Source of the DNA: Acidobacteriota bacterium
GTDB lineage: Bacteria; Acidobacteriota; JAAYUB01
Assembly (NCBI GenBank): GCA_016935015.1
Contig: JAFGRT010000122.1
Span: 1 to 64,000 of the forward strand
Reading direction: 5' to 3'
DNA: 64,000 nt
Positions 1-8,133 of the stretch are shown one piece after another. The notes under the pieces were generated by a model. The model did no database searches, was not told where the DNA came from, and saw only the letters and a list, made by a program, of their open reading frames with translations. Position 1 is the first letter of the stretch, and each line of letters begins with the position of its first letter. A program made the position numbers and the translations under genes.

Positions 1-92
1 ATCCTGCTTGCAACCGCTCAAGCTGGAAGCTTGAACTACCGTGGCGCAAGCATCCTGCTTGCAACCACGCTCAAGCTGGAAGCTTGAACTAC
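1..92. repeat. Two-copy direct repeat built from small hairpins
   Basis: A unit of about 51 bp occurs twice: copy 1 begins at 1 and copy 2 at 52, with a 2-base difference. Each unit holds two short palindromes. One is GCAAGC-ATCCT-GCTTGC, complete in copy 2 at 46-62; copy 1 is cut by the window edge. The other is TCAAGCT-GGA-AGCTTGA, at 18-34 and 71-87. No reading frame across it looks like a gene. The array probably extends to the left of the window. Function is unknown; it could be a dispersed intergenic repeat family. Confidence 0.75.
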
Positions 93-153
93 TGGAAGGG
101 GAATCCACACGGTGGTGGTGGTGACGGCGTCGTATTGACAATTAGTACGAAAA

Positions 154-189
154 GTCAATTACCCTCGTCTCAAGGCGAGGGTAATTGAC
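154..189. repeat. Long perfect inverted repeat (hairpin)
   Basis: GTCAATTACCCTCG at 154-167 pairs perfectly over 14 bp with CGAGGGTAATTGAC at 176-189, leaving an 8-nt loop. No U-run of useful length follows on either strand, so it is not a classical intrinsic terminator. It lies between the hairpin repeat and the tRNA-Ser terminator and may close a transcript arriving from the left. Confidence 0.6.
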
Positions 190-205
190 TCGGGCATCTG
201 CCGGA

Positions 206-237
206 CAAAAAAATGCCGCCAGCGGGAGCTGACGGCA
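206..237 (-). terminator. Intrinsic terminator of tRNA-Ser
   Basis: Read on the minus strand, the stem TGCCG.CAGC / GCTG.CGGCA, with one internal mismatch and a short loop, is followed at once by a run of seven to eight T. It sits about 13 nt downstream of the encoded CCA of tRNA-Ser, as expected for a rho-independent terminator. Confidence 0.75.
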
Positions 238-249
238 GGTGCAAAAAAC

Positions 250-346
250 TGGCGGAGGAGGTGGGATTCGAACCCACGTGCCCCAGTGTTTGCTGAGACA
301 AGTCGATTTCGAGTCGACCCCGTTACGACCACTTCGGTACTCCTCC
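250..346 (-). tRNA. tRNA-Ser (anticodon CGA)
   Basis: The minus strand folds as a tRNA. The acceptor stem GGAGGAG / CTCCTCC runs from 346 inward and from 254, with discriminator G and an encoded CCA. The anticodon stem GTCGA / TCGAC holds the loop CTCGAAA, giving anticodon CGA for UCG codons. A long variable arm and the T-loop GGTTCGAATCC are present, as expected of a class II serine tRNA. A terminator follows and an extended -10 promoter precedes. Confidence 0.95.
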
Positions 347-359
347 GGTCTATCCGGAA

Positions 360-383
360 GCCGGCGCGCCGTCGCGCGCCGGC
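360..383. repeat. GC-rich perfect hairpin upstream of tRNA-Ser
   Basis: GCCGGCGCGC at 360-369 pairs with GCGCGCCGGC at 374-383 around a 4-nt loop. It lies in the presumed 5' leader of the tRNA-Ser transcript, between its promoter and the mature 5' end, and has no U-run. Within 347-695 I see this hairpin, the promoter at 410-418 and no credible gene. Confidence 0.5.
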
Positions 384-409
384 CGGCATCTGCAAAGAAC
401 AGCCGGGCG

Positions 410-418
410 ATTATAGCA
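410..418 (-). promoter_or_regulatory. Extended -10 promoter for tRNA-Ser
   Basis: On the minus strand this reads TGCTATAAT, a perfect extended -10 (TGnTATAAT), about 64 nt before the tRNA-Ser 5' end. There is no good -35 at the usual distance, which suits an extended -10 promoter. Confidence 0.5.
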
Positions 419-695
419 AAAGGCGGCGACGCGTGCCACATTTTTTCGCCGGGGATCTGTCACCCACCAGCACCCGCCGCTCCCGGCCGCTCCGCTCTCC
501 GGATCATCGCCCGGCAAGAAGCGACGGCCCGGCCTGTCCGTACAGCCGCGGCCGGCGCGCCGGTGCGCGACGGAAAAGGACCCGACGAACGGCCCCGCCT
601 GCCGATCTCCACGACACGTCGGCAACTCTTGGAGGGCGATGGTCGCGCCCGTAGAGGGCGCAGCCATCCTTTGTTCCCATGACAGAGAGTCCATC

Positions 696-989
696 TCAGG
701 TGCTGATTTCCGTCGTCTCCAGAGTCAGGACACCGATGCCTCGCTTGGCCAGCGAGTGATAACGCAACGGTACGTTCTTGCTCCAGCGGATCTGCGCCCG
801 CGTGCGATAGCGCCGTGTGCCCGATTCGAAAATCACCTCGACCATCTCGCCCGCCTTGAACGGCAAGGACGTCTGGATGTAAAGTCCCTGTTTGGACGCG
901 TTGGTGATGATGCCTGAATGCTCTTTCCCCCCGGCAACCAGTTTGATCATCTGGCGGCAATTCCGGCGGGCGTTCTGACGTCGCTCCAT
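696..989 (-). CDS. PilZ domain protein
   Basis: This 97-residue protein consists of a single PilZ-like domain, a fold that usually binds cyclic di-GMP and changes the activity of motility, envelope or polysaccharide machinery. An arginine-rich start (ERRQNARR, the RxxxR region) is followed by an NASKQG segment that fits the D/N-x-S-x-x-G motif. Beta-strand-rich sequence then runs to the end, as in other stand-alone PilZ proteins. The ATG is preceded by AGGGGGTGA. It is transcribed alone from a good promoter at 1117-1145. No cyclase or phosphodiesterase gene is nearby, so its target cannot be inferred. Confidence 0.8.
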   Translation of the reverse strand: MERRQNARRNCRQMIKLVAGGKEHSGIITNASKQGLYIQTSLPFKAGEMVEVIFESGTRRYRTRAQIRWSKNVPLRYHSLAKRGIGVLTLETTEIST

Positions 990-1116
990 CGTCTTTCACC
1001 CCCTGGAGAGATCTGGCGTATCCATATCCCCCCCGCGCTTGCCAACTTGCAACCAGCCATCATCGACGCGAAACGTCTGTCCCAGTCGATCACACGGGGA
1101 GAATGAAATTAATGCT

Positions 1117-1145
1117 ATTATAGCCCAATTCGCCGGCGGGCTCAA
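1117..1145 (-). promoter_or_regulatory. Sigma-70-type promoter of the PilZ gene
   Basis: On the minus strand a TTGAGC -35 (1140-1145) and a perfect TATAAT -10 (1117-1122) are separated by 17 nt. Transcription would start near 1110, giving a leader of about 120 nt before the PilZ start codon. Confidence 0.6.
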
Positions 1146-1197
1146 TCTTCATTTTAAGCGATAACACCGGGCATTCAGGCTGACGCTTCACCCGTGA

Positions 1198-2403
1198 TCA
1201 ACCCTCTTCGGCCACCCCTGCTTCTGGGGGGACATCGTCGAATCGCCCTTCTGGCCGCGGGAGTAGGTGGCGGGGCAAGAAGGCCATGCCGGCGATGAGT
1301 GTCGGTACGACGGCGCTGGCGATGACCACGGCGACCAGAAAGGAATATTGTCCCTGCGTGATAATTTCGTGCGAAAAACCGTACAAGGCAGAAATGGTGC
1401 CGAAAGTCAATCCGGTGGACATCATCAACGTGTAATACCAGCGCTCGTCTCGTTGGCGACGAAACCAGCCGATCACCGGATACAATCCGAAGATCTTCGA
1501 AAAAACCTTCCCGCCCAGCAGAATAAAAAAAACAAGGGGCGCGGCGGCAAGAGCGGGCATCGAAACAAAGGTTCCCGCGCGAAGGAAATAGAACGGGGTC
1601 AAAAATCCGATGGTCAAGGTCCGGAGACGTCGAATCCATAAGGTGTCTCCGTTGGAAAACTCCGCCAACACCATGCCGACGATGTAAGCAGGGAGTACCG
1701 CCTCACTGCCGGACCAGAGTGCCAGTGCTCCCAAACCAAAGAGAATGAAAATGATCCATTTGGTTCGGATCGCCGCGGTCCGGTGGGCGTACATGCGAGT
1801 CAACCACTGACTGGTGCTGGGCAATACGACGAGCACAGCCAGGGTTGCCACGATGAAAATGACCGTCTTGTAAGTAAACGGCGCGAACAGCAGTCCCAGA
1901 GCGATGACCGTGCCGAGATCGTTGATAAAGCATGCGCCGAGGATGCCTTTGCCGAAATCCGTCCGGTTGAAGCCGGTTTCCAGCATCACGGCATAGACGA
2001 CCGCCATGGATGTAGTGGAGAGTGCCACCCCACAGAGCAGGCTGGCGGGCAGATCCCAACCCAGACCATAGTACGCGATGCCGGCACACCCCAGAAAAGG
2101 GGCGAAAAAACCAACGAGGCCGACGACCGTCACTTCCTTGAGTTTTTTTCGAATCAGCGACGGCTCAAGCTCGGCTCCGGCCAAAAACGTGAGCAGCACC
2201 GCTCCTGATGCCGCCAGGAAACGGAGCCATTCCGAATCGGCAGCCAGCAGAGCAAGGTTTCCGCTATAGCCGGCGACAGCGGCGGCCAGAACCCCGAGAC
2301 AGATCTCAACCAGCGCAATGGATATCCGCAAATGGTTGGCGACGACAGCGGCAAGAACAGCGAGCCCAAGCCAGAGGGCGGCAATCGTAAAGGCATGTTC
2401 CAT
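1198..2403 (-). CDS. Cation:proton antiporter, KefB/CPA2 family
   Basis: This 401-residue integral membrane protein has about twelve hydrophobic segments, typical of the Na+(K+)/H+ exchanger domain of monovalent cation:proton antiporters (CPA2). It probably exchanges protons for Na+ or K+ across the inner membrane. It lacks the C-terminal TrkA-N/RCK domain of full KefB/KefC proteins and ends soon after the last membrane segment. The reading frame is open further upstream, but I chose the ATG at 2403 because AAGGAGGA lies eight bases before it and the protein then begins with a membrane helix (MEHAFTIAALWLG). It stands alone, so the cation is not determined. Confidence 0.85.
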   Translation of the reverse strand: MEHAFTIAALWLGLAVLAAVVANHLRISIALVEICLGVLAAAVAGYSGNLALLAADSEWLRFLAASGAVLLTFLAGAELEPSLIRKKLKEVTVVGLVGFFAPFLGCAGIAYYGLGWDLPASLLCGVALSTTSMAVVYAVMLETGFNRTDFGKGILGACFINDLGTVIALGLLFAPFTYKTVIFIVATLAVLVVLPSTSQWLTRMYAHRTAAIRTKWIIFILFGLGALALWSGSEAVLPAYIVGMVLAEFSNGDTLWIRRLRTLTIGFLTPFYFLRAGTFVSMPALAAAPLVFFILLGGKVFSKIFGLYPVIGWFRRQRDERWYYTLMMSTGLTFGTISALYGFSHEIITQGQYSFLVAVVIASAVVPTLIAGMAFLPRHLLPRPEGRFDDVPPEAGVAEEG

Positions 2404-2727
2404 GATGAAGTCCTCCTTCGGGAAACTTTCCAGACCAAAGCACAGCCTGTGCAAGGCAGGAGTCATCAGCCTGGTCCGGGCAGTTTCAATGGGGGACTCC
2501 ATCCCCGGCGGAGCCAGTTTACGCATCCACACGTTTCGAGTCAAGCCGTTCGGGGGGTGGCATATGCTGTTTGTCGTGGACCAGGGGAGGGCGGTATGGC
2601 GAAAATAGCCCCTCTCTGGAACAGTTCTGGCCCCATTTTAATGATGGAAAAAAACCGGTGCCTATGCTATTGTTAATGCGCATGCCAAACAGAGCTATCG
2701 ATGAAAATCAAGGCAAGGAGAAACCTC

Positions 2728-3261
2728 ATGGACAACTTGCGTGACCGGGCGGAATCGCAGAGGAATATCATCGAGAAGATCCTGCTGAAGATTCCCGGTT
2801 TCAAGGGGTACCTGGAGAAAGAATTCCGGCGGGAAACGGATCACGTTTTCCGGCAGTTTATGGTTCAGCGGCTGGCCGAAGGTAAGAAGCGGCTCAACGA
2901 TGCGGTGCGGGCCGTGACGGATGTGGGCAAGATCAGCCTGTTGCAACCCGTGACGGAAATCAGCAACCGGCTGGAACGGGTGGAGAACCGCATCCGATTT
3001 GCCAGCCACGGTTACGCCGGTTTTTTTGACGTGGTCAAGGTCCGGGAGGCCGAACTGGACGCGCTCTATCAGTTCGATCTGAATCTGCTGGACAAGGTGG
3101 AGGAACTGGTCGGCCTGTTGTCCGATCTGGAAACGACCGTGGACGAAGAGGCCGATTTCAAGCAGGCGGTTCGGCTGTGCCGGGATATGGTCCGGGAAAT
3201 GGACAGCCTGCTGGACGAGCGCCAGAATACGCTGACCGGTTTGACGGGCACCGCCCTGTAA
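2728..3261 (+). CDS. Conserved helical protein upstream of SPFH gene
   Basis: I do not recognise a family for this 177-residue soluble protein. It is highly charged and predicted to be almost entirely alpha-helical, with a probable coiled coil around residues 60-165 and no signal peptide or membrane segment. The ATG at 2728 follows AAGGAG at a good distance; an upstream in-frame ATG at 2701 has no ribosome site. It lies 85 nt before the SPFH/zinc-ribbon gene on the same strand and is probably co-transcribed with it, so a role as partner of that membrane-associated scaffold is plausible. This is inference from context only. Confidence 0.65.
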   Translation: MDNLRDRAESQRNIIEKILLKIPGFKGYLEKEFRRETDHVFRQFMVQRLAEGKKRLNDAVRAVTDVGKISLLQPVTEISNRLERVENRIRFASHGYAGFFDVVKVREAELDALYQFDLNLLDKVEELVGLLSDLETTVDEEADFKQAVRLCRDMVREMDSLLDERQNTLTGLTGTAL

Positions 3262-3346
3262 AGCTGCCTACATGCCGGTCGGGCATTGGCGCACGCCTTC
3301 AGGTGGGGTGTACGGAAAGGAATAACAAGGAATTTAGGAGAAGGAT

Positions 3347-4501
3347 ATGGCACTGGAAGTCATTCAGTATTTTGACAGTACCGGCCAGGAGGTCGTCCAT
3401 CGGTGGCCGGAAAGCGGCTCGGCGGAGATCAAGCTGGGGGCGCAGCTCATTGTCCAGGAGAATCAGGCGGCCGTTTTCTTTCGGGACGGCAAGGCCCTGG
3501 ATACGTTCCTGACGGGACGTCACACGTTGACCACCCAGAACATTCCCTTTCTGGGCAAACTCATCGGCCTGCCCTTCGGCGGCCAGAGCCCCTTCCGGGC
3601 GCAGGTCTACTTCGTCAGCCTGCAGACTTTTCTGGATATGAAGTGGGGCACCAAGGAGCCCATCGTCTTTCGGGACAGCGAGTTGGCCATGGTGCGTTTG
3701 CGGGCCTTCGGCAAGTATTCTTTCAAGGTGCGTGACCCGCAGCTGTTCGTGGCCGAAGTGGTGGGCACGCGCGGAGTGTACTCCCGCAATTCCATCGAGG
3801 ATTACTTCCGCGATTTCATCGTCGCCCGCCTCAACGACGTGTTGGGCGAGAATGTGACCAGCATCTTCGACTTGCCTCGTCACTACGACGAACTGGGCTT
3901 GGCCGGCCGTTCCCGCATCAGCAACGATTTTGAAAAATATGGCATCGAGATGGTGGACTTCTTCATCACCGCCATCACTCCCCCCGAAGAAGTGCAGCAG
4001 ATGATCGATCAGCGAAGCAGCATGGGCGCCATCGGCGACATGAACAAGTTCATGCAATTCAAGGCCGCCCGGGCAGTGGAAAAGGCTTCCGAGCAGGAAG
4101 GCGGCGGGGCCGGCGGGGCCGGCGCCGGATTGGGAATCGGCCTGGGCGCCGGCTTTGGCATGATGATGCCGGGCATGATTCACCAGTCCATGCAGGCGGG
4201 TCAGGCCGGTGGTCCCTACGCGCAGCCGCCGGGACCGGGCGGTACTCCGGGACCCATGACGCCGTGCCCCAAGTGCAACACACCCAATCCGTCCGGCGCC
4301 AAGTTTTGCGCCAACTGCGGCGAACCGTTGGGCAGCCCGATGGTCAAATGCGGCAAATGCGGCTTCGACAATCCCCAAGGCGCCAAGTTCTGTTCCAATT
4401 GCGGCAACAACATGGCACCGGCGGTGGCCAAATGTCCGAAATGCGGACATGACAATCCGGCGGGCGCCAAGTTTTGTTCCAATTGTGGCCAGTCATTCTG
4501 A
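3347..4501 (+). CDS. SPFH domain protein with three C-terminal zinc ribbons
   Basis: This 384-residue protein has an SPFH/Band 7-type N-terminal domain (about residues 20-225), resembling the 'virion core protein' YdjI group. A Gly/Ala/Met-rich hydrophobic segment (about 250-300) follows. From residue 307 there are three zinc ribbons, each of the form CxxC-x(10-12)-FCxNCG. In Bacillus the YdjI-type protein works with a PspA-family protein in membrane stress responses; no PspA gene is seen here, but a helical protein is encoded just upstream. A TAGGAGAAGG ribosome site precedes the ATG. A strong hairpin lies just downstream. Probably a membrane-microdomain scaffold. Confidence 0.8.
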   Translation: MALEVIQYFDSTGQEVVHRWPESGSAEIKLGAQLIVQENQAAVFFRDGKALDTFLTGRHTLTTQNIPFLGKLIGLPFGGQSPFRAQVYFVSLQTFLDMKWGTKEPIVFRDSELAMVRLRAFGKYSFKVRDPQLFVAEVVGTRGVYSRNSIEDYFRDFIVARLNDVLGENVTSIFDLPRHYDELGLAGRSRISNDFEKYGIEMVDFFITAITPPEEVQQMIDQRSSMGAIGDMNKFMQFKAARAVEKASEQEGGGAGGAGAGLGIGLGAGFGMMMPGMIHQSMQAGQAGGPYAQPPGPGGTPGPMTPCPKCNTPNPSGAKFCANCGEPLGSPMVKCGKCGFDNPQGAKFCSNCGNNMAPAVAKCPKCGHDNPAGAKFCSNCGQSF

Positions 4502-4505
4502 GTCT

Positions 4506-4543
4506 CGCCGGGAGGGGAACGGTCCGCCCGGACCCTCCCGGCG
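4506..4543 (+). terminator. Hairpin after the SPFH gene
   Basis: CGCCGGGAGGG at 4506-4516 pairs with CCCTCCCGGCG at 4533-4543, and the loop itself can form GGTCC/GGACC. It starts five bases after the stop codon. There is no T-run, so termination efficiency is uncertain. Confidence 0.55.
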
Positions 4544-4608
4544 GGAAAGTCTTGCCGTCACCCCGCGGTTCTTGCCCAATTTAATCTGTTCCATCCTCTG
4601 AATTTGGG

Positions 4609-4614
4609 TATAAT
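4609..4614 (+). promoter_or_regulatory. -10 element of a probable tyrS promoter
   Basis: A perfect TATAAT at 4609-4614 would start transcription near 4621, about 25 nt before the tyrS start codon. I see no good -35 at 16-18 nt. No T-box leader with a tyrosine specifier is present, as the leader is too short. Confidence 0.4.
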
Positions 4615-4645
4615 GACCATCCGGAATTCAGGCAGAGGGATGTTT

Positions 4646-5932
4646 ATGGCTACGAACGCTTACGATGTCTTGCAGGCAAGAGGTTTCATTTACCAGTGTA
4701 CCGATGACGACGGTTTGCAGAAGCTGCTGGCCGAAAAAAACATCTCCTGCTACATCGGTTTCGATCCCACCGCCGCCAGCTTGCATGTCGGCAGCCTGGT
4801 GCCCATCATGGCCCTGGTGCATCTGCAACAGGCGGGACACCGGCCCATCATCATCGTCGGCGGCGGCACCGCCATGGTGGGTGATCCCAGCGGCCGGACC
4901 GAAATGCGCCGCCTGCTTACTCTGGAGCAGATCGCCCGCAATGCCGAACTCATCAGGCAACAGATCGGCAAATACATCTCCTTCGAACAGGGCCGGGCCT
5001 TGTTGCTCAACAACGCCGCCTGGCTCGTGCCCTTGAATTACATCGATTTTCTGAGGGATATCGGGCGACATTTCAGCGTCAACCGAATGTTGAGCGCCGA
5101 ATCGTACCGGGTCCGCCTGGAAGCGGGGCTCAGCTTTCTGGAATTTAACTACATGCTCCTGCAGGCCTATGATTTTTACGTTTTGGAGCGTGATTACCAG
5201 TGCCCGGTCCAGATGGGCGGGCAGGACCAGTGGGGCAATATCGTGGCCGGCATCGACCTGATCCGCCGCAAGAGCAACCGCCCGGCCTATGGCATGACTT
5301 TTCCGCTCATCACCAACGACAGCGGGGAGAAATTCGGCAAATCCGTGGCCGGGGCCGTCTGGCTGGACGAAGAAAAAACGCCTCCTTTCGACTTTTACCA
5401 ATTTTGGCGTAATACGGAAGATGCCGACGTCAAACGATTTCTCGGTCTGTTTACTCTGTTGCCCATGGACGAGGTAAACCGTCTGGGTAGCCTGCAACCG
5501 CCTCTCCTAAACCGGGCCAAGGAGATCCTGGCCTATGAGGCCGTCCGCATCACCCACGGCCGCGAAAAAGCCGATGCCGCCTACGCCTCCGCCCTGAGCC
5601 AGTTCGGTCTGACCGATCCGGGCAACCTGGTGGAAACATCTTCCGCCATCCGCCACATCGGCGAGACACAGGACAGTATCATTCCCACGTCGGAAATCGC
5701 CCTGCAACATTTTTCGCCCGCGGGCCTTGATCTGGTGGATGTCATGCTGCAGGCCGGTCTGGCGCCATCCAAATCAGAAGCCCGGCGGATGATCAAGGGC
5801 GGGGGCGTTTCCGTCAACGAACGCAAGGTGGACAGCGTACCCGCGCACCTGCACCGGGACGACATAACGGACGGCGAGATCTTGATCAAGGTGGGCAAGA
5901 AACGTTTTCATCGCCTCAAGATCGTGGACTAG
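4646..5932 (+). CDS. tyrS: Tyrosyl-tRNA synthetase
   Basis: This 428-residue class I aminoacyl-tRNA synthetase charges tRNA-Tyr with tyrosine in the cytoplasm. Visible are the HIGH-like HVGS motif at residues 47-50, the tyrosine-binding region with GGQDQWGN near residue 190, the KMSKS-like KFGKS at 229-233 and a C-terminal S4 RNA-binding domain from about residue 360. This is the TyrS (TyrRS-S type) architecture at normal length. Two ATG codons (4640 and 4646) are possible; AGAGGG fits the second better. A TATAAT box lies just upstream. The following gene begins 60 nt after the stop. Confidence 0.95.
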   Translation: MATNAYDVLQARGFIYQCTDDDGLQKLLAEKNISCYIGFDPTAASLHVGSLVPIMALVHLQQAGHRPIIIVGGGTAMVGDPSGRTEMRRLLTLEQIARNAELIRQQIGKYISFEQGRALLLNNAAWLVPLNYIDFLRDIGRHFSVNRMLSAESYRVRLEAGLSFLEFNYMLLQAYDFYVLERDYQCPVQMGGQDQWGNIVAGIDLIRRKSNRPAYGMTFPLITNDSGEKFGKSVAGAVWLDEEKTPPFDFYQFWRNTEDADVKRFLGLFTLLPMDEVNRLGSLQPPLLNRAKEILAYEAVRITHGREKADAAYASALSQFGLTDPGNLVETSSAIRHIGETQDSIIPTSEIALQHFSPAGLDLVDVMLQAGLAPSKSEARRMIKGGGVSVNERKVDSVPAHLHRDDITDGEILIKVGKKRFHRLKIVD

Positions 5933-5992
5933 CCGGCACACATCGTTACCCTGCCGACCGGTCAACCAGTGCAATCCGTAGAAGGAGCGACT

Positions 5993-7369
5993 ATGCCTAC
6001 GATCATCAAAAACGGTCAGATCGTGACCGGCGACCAGATCATCACGGGCGATATCCTGATCAAGAACGGCAAAATCACCGAAATCGGCACCGGTTTCACC
6101 AAGGTGACCCAGGAAATCGTGGACGCCACCGGCAAATACATCCTGCCAGGCGGTGTGGATGCATCGGTTCACTTCCAGGAAGAGGCGTACAACACCACCA
6201 CGGCCGATGATTTCGAGTCCGGGACCATCGCCGCCGCCGCCGGCGGCACAACCACCGTCCTGGTCTACGCCTTTTCCCAGAAGAGTTATTTCAAGCGCGG
6301 CCTGGAAACCTGGATCCGGCGGGCGGATAAAAAATGCGCCGTAGATTATGGTTTCCACCTTGTCTTGACGCATTACAACGACCGCTCATTGAACGAAATC
6401 TCCCATATCGTCAAGGAGGGAACGAACAGTTTCATCTGTTTTTTTACCGGACGCTCCATGGGCATCAACGAAGGCCAGCTGTACGCTATTCTGCGGCGAG
6501 TGGCCGCGGAAAAGGGGATCGTCGGTATCCATGCCGGCAACGGCTCCGTGACGGACATTCTGGAACATAGTCACATCCAGAGCGGTTCCCGCGGGCCCAA
6601 GGCCCATGCCGAATGCCGGCCACCGGAAGTGGAAGGTTTCGCGGTGAATTCCGCTCTGACCCTGGCGGAAATGGCCCAGGCGCCTCTGTTTGTCAGGCAT
6701 ATCTCCGCGGTCCACGCCCTGGAAAAGCTGAAGATCTTTCGGGACCGTGGCAATACGGTCTTCGGCGAAACCTGCCCCCACTACCTTTTTTTGGACGAAA
6801 GCCGCCTCGATGATGCCGATTTCGAGACGGCCCGCTTCGTCTGCTCGCCGCCGCTCCGGCCGGCCTGGCATCCGTGCGGTCTGTGGCGGGGTATCGCATC
6901 CGGCGACATCCGCATGGTCAGCAGCAACCATATGCCGTTTAATTTTGACAATCAGAAAAGCCATGGAAAACGGGATTTTCGCAAGATTCCCAGCGGCCTG
7001 CCCGGCGTGGAACACCGTCTGCTGCTTATGTACGGCCTGGGCGTCGTGCCGGGGAAAATATCCCTGACCCGGATGGTGCGACTGGTCGCCGCCGATCCGG
7101 CGCGCCTCTTCGGCATGTATCCTCAGAAAGGCACGATCACTCTCGGCAGTGATGCTGATTTGGTGATCCTGAATCCGCAGGGAAAAACGAAAATCCAGCG
7201 CTCGAGCCAGTACCAGAAGGTGGATTATACGCCCTACGAAGGCCTGGAGTTGCCCGGCGTCATCGAACGGGTGTTTCTCCGCGGCAAGCAGGTGGTCAAG
7301 GAAGGAAAATACATCGGCCAAGCCGGTGACGGCCGGCTGATCCAGCGAGGGAATCCTCTTTTGGATTAA
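5993..7369 (+). CDS. Dihydropyrimidinase-like protein with lost metal ligands
   Basis: This 458-residue protein aligns over its full length with D-hydantoinase/dihydropyrimidinase, amidohydrolases that open cyclic ureides at a two-metal site. Compared with the family pattern, the first His of HxH is Ser58 (VDASVH, His60 kept). The carbamylated metal-bridging Lys is Ile148 (SFICFF), and the metal-binding Asp is Asn312 (SSNHMPF). His180 and His236 remain. Three of six metal ligands are thus gone, so hydrolysis by the usual mechanism is unlikely; compare the catalytically inactive CRMP relatives in animals. AAGGAG precedes the ATG. It lies 3 nt before the RpiB-like gene and likely shares an operon with it and deoC. 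Confidence 0.85.
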   Translation: MPTIIKNGQIVTGDQIITGDILIKNGKITEIGTGFTKVTQEIVDATGKYILPGGVDASVHFQEEAYNTTTADDFESGTIAAAAGGTTTVLVYAFSQKSYFKRGLETWIRRADKKCAVDYGFHLVLTHYNDRSLNEISHIVKEGTNSFICFFTGRSMGINEGQLYAILRRVAAEKGIVGIHAGNGSVTDILEHSHIQSGSRGPKAHAECRPPEVEGFAVNSALTLAEMAQAPLFVRHISAVHALEKLKIFRDRGNTVFGETCPHYLFLDESRLDDADFETARFVCSPPLRPAWHPCGLWRGIASGDIRMVSSNHMPFNFDNQKSHGKRDFRKIPSGLPGVEHRLLLMYGLGVVPGKISLTRMVRLVAADPARLFGMYPQKGTITLGSDADLVILNPQGKTKIQRSSQYQKVDYTPYEGLELPGVIERVFLRGKQVVKEGKYIGQAGDGRLIQRGNPLLD

Positions 7370-7372
7370 TCT

Positions 7373-8110
7373 ATGGACAAGGACGAACTGCGGCAGATGA
7401 TCGGCACAGTGATTCGGGAGGAACTTGCGCGACTGGCATCTGCGCCGGATCGACACGGTGCATCGCCGTGCGCCGCACCGGCCGTTCTGCCAGCCGAATA
7501 CCGTTTCGAGGGCAAGGTCCTCACGGCGATGGATCTTGAGGCTGTTCAACCGCACACCTCTCTGGTCATTCCGGCAGGTACCCTGGTGTCGCCCTTGGTC
7601 AGGGATCTGTTGGCCGAGAAAAAAGTCCGCCTGGTTCAGGCCGACGACCGGACGTTGCCCGGCGTGGCCCTGGGGGGTGTCCGGACGGCCGTCGCCGCCC
7701 GGGAGGAATTGGCCGCCTGGCTGGAACGGGCCGAATATCCCGTCTTTGACTTCGGCGCCCGGACACAGGATCAGGAAGCGAATTCTCATTTCATTCTTAA
7801 AATCGCCCGGGCGGTTTCGGAGAATCATTACCCGCTGGGCGTGTTCCTGGATGACGTCGCCGCAGGGGCGGTGATCATGGCCAACAAGTTTCCCGGGGTA
7901 CGAGCCGCGTATTGTCCCGATGTGGAGACGGCCCAGGCAAGCCGGCGGCGTTACGCCGCCAATGTACTGGTGCTGCGGGCCGGAAATCCGAGGGTGCCGC
8001 CGGTGGAGATTCTCCGCGCCTGGCTGGAAACCGCGGGAGATGAGACGGCTTCCCAACAGGATCTGGCCTGCGTGCGCGAACTGGAAACCAAATACCTTTC
8101 GCCCCCCTGA
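7373..8110 (+). CDS. RpiB/LacAB-like protein with N-terminal targeting-like helix
   Basis: The C-terminal half (about residues 115-240) of this 245-residue protein matches ribose-5-phosphate isomerase B/LacAB, most clearly in ANKFPGVRAAYC and ANVLVLRAGN. The usual CGTGIG loop is replaced by LDDVAAG and the CHD histidine by Pro, so the catalytic Cys, Thr and His of RpiB are missing. The N-terminus (MDKDELRQMIGTVIREELA) is an amphipathic helix like the encapsulation peptides of microcompartment cargo enzymes. After a linker comes a region (about 45-85) like the VPAGTLVTPLARD segment of microcompartment-associated proteins. It sits between the dihydropyrimidinase-like gene and deoC. Role unknown; no shell protein genes are in the window. 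Confidence 0.75.
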   Translation: MDKDELRQMIGTVIREELARLASAPDRHGASPCAAPAVLPAEYRFEGKVLTAMDLEAVQPHTSLVIPAGTLVSPLVRDLLAEKKVRLVQADDRTLPGVALGGVRTAVAAREELAAWLERAEYPVFDFGARTQDQEANSHFILKIARAVSENHYPLGVFLDDVAAGAVIMANKFPGVRAAYCPDVETAQASRRRYAANVLVLRAGNPRVPPVEILRAWLETAGDETASQQDLACVRELETKYLSPP

Positions 8111-8133
8111 GGCGGCGGACAGGGAAGGAAAAA

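Noticed and set aside
1-92. CRISPR array
   Set aside because: Only two copies, no unique spacers of constant length and no cas genes; the repeat is continuous and made of palindromes.
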